Below are positions 24,040-26,718 of a DNA stretch of 26,718 bases, in pieces. Each line of letters opens with the position of its first letter. The stretch's first letter is position 1. The notes under the pieces are model-generated. The model searched no databases and was not told where the DNA came from. It saw only the letters and a list, made by a program, of their open reading frames with translations. Position numbers and translations under genes: made by a program. Source of the DNA: CAUPWF01 sp036656795 (GTDB lineage Bacteria > Bacillota > Clostridia > Lachnospirales > Lachnospiraceae); assembly GCA_036656795.1 (NCBI GenBank), contig JAVXHR010000025.1:1-26718 (forward strand). Direction: 5' to 3'.

Positions 24040-24888
24040 TTATGCTTTATCCGCACAACCGCATACCTGCATACGATTTTTCACAAGTTTGGTGACTGCT
24101 TCCATTCCCACTTTTCCAAAAGCTTTCGGATCAAAAGTTTCTGGTTTTTCTATAATTAGTTTTTTTATAGCATCCGTATAGGCTACACGTAGTTCGGTAG
24201 CAAAATTCACTTTGCAAATACCTCGTCGTACACAATCCTTTACTTCTTCATCGGAAATCCCTGAAGCACCATGCAGTACAAGTGGAATAGATACCATATT
24301 TTTAATTTCCGACAAGCGTTCCTTATCTAAGACCGGAGTACCCACATAAAATCCATGAGCCGTTCCAATAGCAACTGCCAAAGAATCAATTCCAGTACGC
24401 TCTACAAATTCTACTGCTTCTTTTGGATCTGTATTGGTGTCCAACTTTACCTCTAAATCATCTTCTTTTCCACCCACTTTTCCAAGTTCTGCTTCTACCG
24501 GAATCTGATATTGTTTTGCTTCTTCTACTACTTTTTTACTGACTGCAATATTTCCTTCTAATTCTTCATGGGAACCGTCAATCATCACGGACGTATATCC
24601 ACATTTCAAGCATTGCACCGCAAGTTCATAGCTACTTCCATGATCTAAATGCAGACATACCGGAACGCTTGCTTTTTTTGCTTCCGCTGCAACAATTGCC
24701 GCATAAGTTTCTACCGTGCCATACTTAATCGTAGACGGAGTTGTTTGTAACATCACCGGTGCCTTCACTTCTTCTGCTGCTTGAATAACTGCTTTTACCA
24801 TCTCCATATTCTCTACGTTAAAAGCTCCTACTGCATAACCACCTGACTGTGCGTCTACTAACATTTTCTTTGATGTAACTAATGGCAT
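24040..24888 (-). CDS. Class II tagatose-1,6-bisphosphate aldolase (GatY/KbaY type)
   Basis: This 282-residue class II aldolase cleaves tagatose- or fructose-1,6-bisphosphate to dihydroxyacetone phosphate and glyceraldehyde-3-phosphate using zinc. Visible residues are Asp82 and His83 in HLDHGSS, His178 in GTAHGF and His206 in LHGASG. The segment VEAELGKVGGKEDD followed by TDPKEAVEFVERTGIDSLAVAIG is very like E. coli KbaY and GatY, favouring the tagatose-bisphosphate group over FbaA. The C-terminal NRMQVCGCADKA also fits. It is the first gene of the operon, with AGGAGG 8 nt before ATG and a promoter at 24921-24948. It closes the pathway into glycolysis. Some relatives use fructose-bisphosphate, so specificity is inferred with help from the GatD-like neighbour. 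Confidence 0.9.
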   Translation of the reverse strand: MPLVTSKKMLVDAQSGGYAVGAFNVENMEMVKAVIQAAEEVKAPVMLQTTPSTIKYGTVETYAAIVAAEAKKASVPVCLHLDHGSSYELAVQCLKCGYTSVMIDGSHEELEGNIAVSKKVVEEAKQYQIPVEAELGKVGGKEDDLEVKLDTNTDPKEAVEFVERTGIDSLAVAIGTAHGFYVGTPVLDKERLSEIKNMVSIPLVLHGASGISDEEVKDCVRRGICKVNFATELRVAYTDAIKKLIIEKPETFDPKAFGKVGMEAVTKLVKNRMQVCGCADKA

Positions 24889-24920
24889 ATTTTAATCCTC
24901 CTACGTGTTCTTTTTCTTTA

Positions 24921-24948
24921 ATTATATATTTTTTCCTTTGAAATACAA
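24921..24948 (-). promoter_or_regulatory. Promoter of aldolase operon
   Basis: TTGTAT (24943-24948) and a perfect TATAAT (24921-24926) on the minus strand are separated by 16 nt, about 33 nt from the aldolase start codon. It shares a 175-nt region with the divergent AraC gene promoter, so the AraC protein could control both. Confidence 0.55.
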
Positions 24949-25001
24949 GAGACAAACTTGACCACCAAATTCTTTTCATGTCGCATTGTCGACTATAATT
25001 C

Positions 25002-25030
25002 TTGACATTTCTTTTCTCCCTTGTTACGAT
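25002..25030 (+). promoter_or_regulatory. Promoter of second AraC regulator gene
   Basis: A perfect TTGACA (25002-25007) and TACGAT (25025-25030) are separated by 17 nt, 33 nt before the ATG. A short direct repeat, TGTCG at 24979-24983 and 24987-24991, lies just upstream and could be part of a regulator site. Confidence 0.6.
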
Positions 25031-25063
25031 AACAACAAAGCAAGTATAATATGGAGGTGGCTT

Positions 25064-25921
25064 ATGAGAACTGTTTATACGGATTTAAATATTAAATTCA
25101 CCATTGAAAACTATACTTTTTCCATTCTTAATATTGTATTCGAGAAATTTTTACGCTCTATTCCCAGACATAGTCATGGTCACAATAGTTATGAAATTCA
25201 CTACATTCCCCATGGTCATGGTAACGTTTATATTCAAAACGACTTATACCAAATCTCCCCCAATACACTATATATGACCGGTCCCAACGTGGAACACGAG
25301 CAAGTTCCTGCAAAAGATGACCCCATGGCTGAATACTGTATTTATTTTAAATTGGGAAAAGACATCTCCTCTACATTTGTCCCTCCCGATTCTCTCTGTG
25401 CACAATTTGAAAAAACCGCTTTTTGGTATGGAAAAGATACACAAAACATGTATCCTTTAATGCGACAGTTATTTTTTGAGTTAGAACATCACTATACGGG
25501 ATACACTACCCAAGTAGAAACTTTATTACAACAGTGCATCGTAAAAATCGTCCGAAATTATGAAGATCGAAAAATTTCCCAATCCCATTTTTCACCTTCC
25601 AATCTGGTAGACCGTAAATATCTCATTGTAGAAGAATGCTTTCTCTACAACTACGAAACCATTACATTGAAAAATCTCTCCAAAAGACTGGGATTGAGCA
25701 CCCGTCAGACAGAAAGATTTTTAAATGAATATTATAATAAAACATTTTCACAAAAAAAGACCGAAGCTAAAATGTCCATGGCTAAAATTTTATTAAACGA
25801 TGACACTATGAACATATCCCATATCGCAGTTCAATTAAATTATTCTTCCGTAGAACATTTCTCTTATGCTTTCAAAAAATATTATGGTGTAACTCCACGG
25901 CAATATCGAGCAAAAATGTGA
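25064..25921 (+). CDS. AraC-family transcriptional regulator, copy 2
   Basis: This 285-residue regulator has a cupin sensing domain (about 15-150; HSHGHNSYEIHYIPHGHG and PNTLYMTGPNVEHEQ) and a C-terminal pair of helix-turn-helix motifs (ITLKNLSKRLGLSTRQTERFLNE and ISHIAVQLNYSSVEHFSYAFKK) ending in GVTPRQYR. The histidines resemble those of AraC sugar-binding cupins. The ATG at 25064 follows GGAGGTG by 4 nt; earlier in-frame starts lack a site. It is divergent from the aldolase operon and is its most likely regulator. The sequence does not show whether it activates or represses. No terminator hairpin was seen after its stop codon. Confidence 0.9.
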   Translation: MRTVYTDLNIKFTIENYTFSILNIVFEKFLRSIPRHSHGHNSYEIHYIPHGHGNVYIQNDLYQISPNTLYMTGPNVEHEQVPAKDDPMAEYCIYFKLGKDISSTFVPPDSLCAQFEKTAFWYGKDTQNMYPLMRQLFFELEHHYTGYTTQVETLLQQCIVKIVRNYEDRKISQSHFSPSNLVDRKYLIVEECFLYNYETITLKNLSKRLGLSTRQTERFLNEYYNKTFSQKKTEAKMSMAKILLNDDTMNISHIAVQLNYSSVEHFSYAFKKYYGVTPRQYRAKM

Positions 25922-26030
25922 CTATATTTGTTTTTGAATTTTTCTATACTATCTATCCTTAGACATGGTTCCAAGTTCAAAATATATCTCTACCATCTCC
26001 AGATTCTTTTTTATTATCTTCCATTACAGA

Positions 26031-26123
26031 TTATACATTATCATCCACAAACTCTGGATAATTCTTTTTATACTGATTCATGACCTCATAAGTATTGTTT
26101 ACTACGTCACTACCAATTCCCAT
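26031..26123 (-). other. Short ORF of unknown meaning in gene-poor edge
   Basis: A 30-codon frame (begins MGIGSDVVNN, ends FVDDNV) overlaps the end of the decayed ORF at 26110-26370 in another frame. It has no recognisable domain and no clear ribosome-binding site. It may be a frame-shifted continuation of that relic. Apart from these fragments, 25922-26473 (about 550 nt) holds no intact gene that I can support. Confidence 0.2.
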
Positions 26124-26370
26124 CTTCTATCCATTCTGTTGATATCTTTGAATTAGCTATATCATAAAAATAGTCAGCATCTTTAAGTTTGTTTATCAGA
26201 TTTTTATCTATACCACTTGAAAGAGGAAGGTCATTTACTATATTTTGAACAGCTCCATTGTTAGAACTCGTAACAACAATATTATTTTTAGTAACATAAT
26301 CAGGAATCTCCCCGATTGAAGCTCTTTCCCAATATATAGTTTTCTCCGTTCCCGAAATACGATGATCCAC
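26110..26370 (-). pseudogene. Probable remnant of a large AAA/helicase-like ATPase gene
   Basis: An 86-codon frame includes IVVTSSNNGAVQNIVNDLPL followed by LKDADYFYDIANS. This pattern recalls the segment after the ATP-binding loop in large SF1-helicase-like ATPases, where a (V/I)xSNNxAVxNIS motif is followed by a DYF(x)xIxN stretch. There is no Walker A sequence, no normal start and no continuation, and stops occur in the frame both upstream and downstream. Low coding quality and position at the island's edge fit a decayed gene left by past transfer or deletion. The family link is from memory and is weak. Confidence 0.35.
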
Positions 26371-26473
26371 TAACTAATTTCCTACATTCTCTTCCTATAA
26401 AAATCCAAAAACCTCGATTATCCAATTCCTTTCCATCATCAACTTTATGTGACATGATATTCTGATATCTTAT

Positions 26474-26718
26474 CTAGTCCATTATCTCCCAGCGCCCACT
26501 ATAGCCTCTTCCAACATATTTTAGATTTGACATTTTTTTCATTTGACGTTCTACTGTCTTTTCACTAACAGATGCTGCTTTTGCAATTTCTTTTTTTGTT
26601 ACTTTACTATTTTCATGTACTAGCTTAATAATTAACTCCTGCAAATCCGTTTCATCTTGACCGGCACTTTGACCGACATCTTGACCGACATCTTGACCGA
26701 CATCTTGACCGACATCTT
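26474..26718 (-). CDS. C-terminal part of an AlbA_2/COG2865-like ATP-binding regulator (partial)
   Basis: The gene runs off the right edge; only about 81 codons are visible. They encode a DVGQ tandem repeat linker followed by a winged-helix domain (LQELIIKLVHENSKVTKKEIAKAASVSEKTVERQMKKM) that ends in RGYSGRWEIMD before TAG at 26474-26476. Tandem GQ-rich linkers before such a C-terminal winged helix are characteristic of the AlbA_2-domain predicted transcriptional regulators (COG2865). The start lies outside the window, so the catalytic and ATP-binding parts cannot be checked. It is unrelated to the sugar genes and marks the island boundary. Confidence 0.6.
   Translation of the reverse strand, partial: DVGQDVGQDVGQDVGQSAGQDETDLQELIIKLVHENSKVTKKEIAKAASVSEKTVERQMKKMSNLKYVGRGYSGRWEIMD
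26657..26716. repeat. 12-bp tandem repeat encoding DVGQ units
   Basis: Five consecutive 12-bp units lie inside the partial coding region: four are TTGACCGACATC and the innermost is the diverged TTGACCGGCACT. The array continues past the window edge. The unit keeps the reading frame, so copy-number change would lengthen or shorten the protein linker without a frameshift. Confidence 0.95.

Noticed and set aside
1..26718. CRISPR array, tRNA, rRNA, insertion sequence or prophage
   Set aside because: No spaced repeats, tRNA-like cloverleaf, rRNA segment, transposase or integrase was seen. The only tandem array (26657-26716) is coding and has no spacers.

Overview
The window is AT-rich, with dense genes, strong AGGAGG ribosome-binding sites and low-GC Gram-positive promoters. 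This suggests a gut-type Clostridia bacterium, most likely Lachnospiraceae. The D-psicose 3-epimerase closely resembles, from memory, the enzyme of Clostridium scindens, which supports this placement. Nearly the whole window (185-25921) is one catabolic island for a polyol or rare ketose. No PTS component is seen; uptake is by an ABC importer.

Layout. (1) 185-8130, minus strand: a ROK regulator, a sorbitol-dehydrogenase-like MDR, an SDR, a lipoprotein binding protein, an RbsA-like ATPase, an RbsC-like permease and a second MDR, ending at a strong hairpin. (2) 8344-9216, plus strand: a D-psicose/D-tagatose 3-epimerase divergent from the ROK gene. (3) 9288-15398, minus strand: a second ROK regulator, an FGGY kinase with its own promoter, an M24-fold protein that has lost most metal ligands, a third MDR and an AraC regulator. 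(4) 15523-18804, plus strand: a 1093-residue DUF5107-like/TPR protein. (5) 18890-24888, minus strand: a compact operon of tagatose-bisphosphate-type aldolase, FGGY kinase, GatD-like dehydrogenase, LacC/FruK-like kinase, aldo/keto reductase and an AllA-like cupin. (6) 25064-25921, plus strand: a second AraC regulator divergent from that operon. (7) 25922-26718: a gene-poor edge with a decayed ORF and the 3' end of an unrelated gene carrying a 12-bp tandem repeat.

Proposed working (inference). The ABC system imports a hexitol or rare ketose. One branch oxidises free polyol to ketose (MDRs, SDR), interconverts ketoses at C3 and phosphorylates the product (first FGGY kinase). The other is a full tagatose-6-phosphate route in which the second FGGY kinase may replace the galactitol PTS: polyol to polyol-1-phosphate, oxidation by the GatD-like enzyme to tagatose-6-phosphate, phosphorylation by the PfkB kinase, and cleavage by the aldolase to triose phosphates. 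Four regulators (two ROK, two AraC) point to several inducers. The M24-like, AllA-like and DUF5107/TPR proteins have no assigned step and are the most novel parts.
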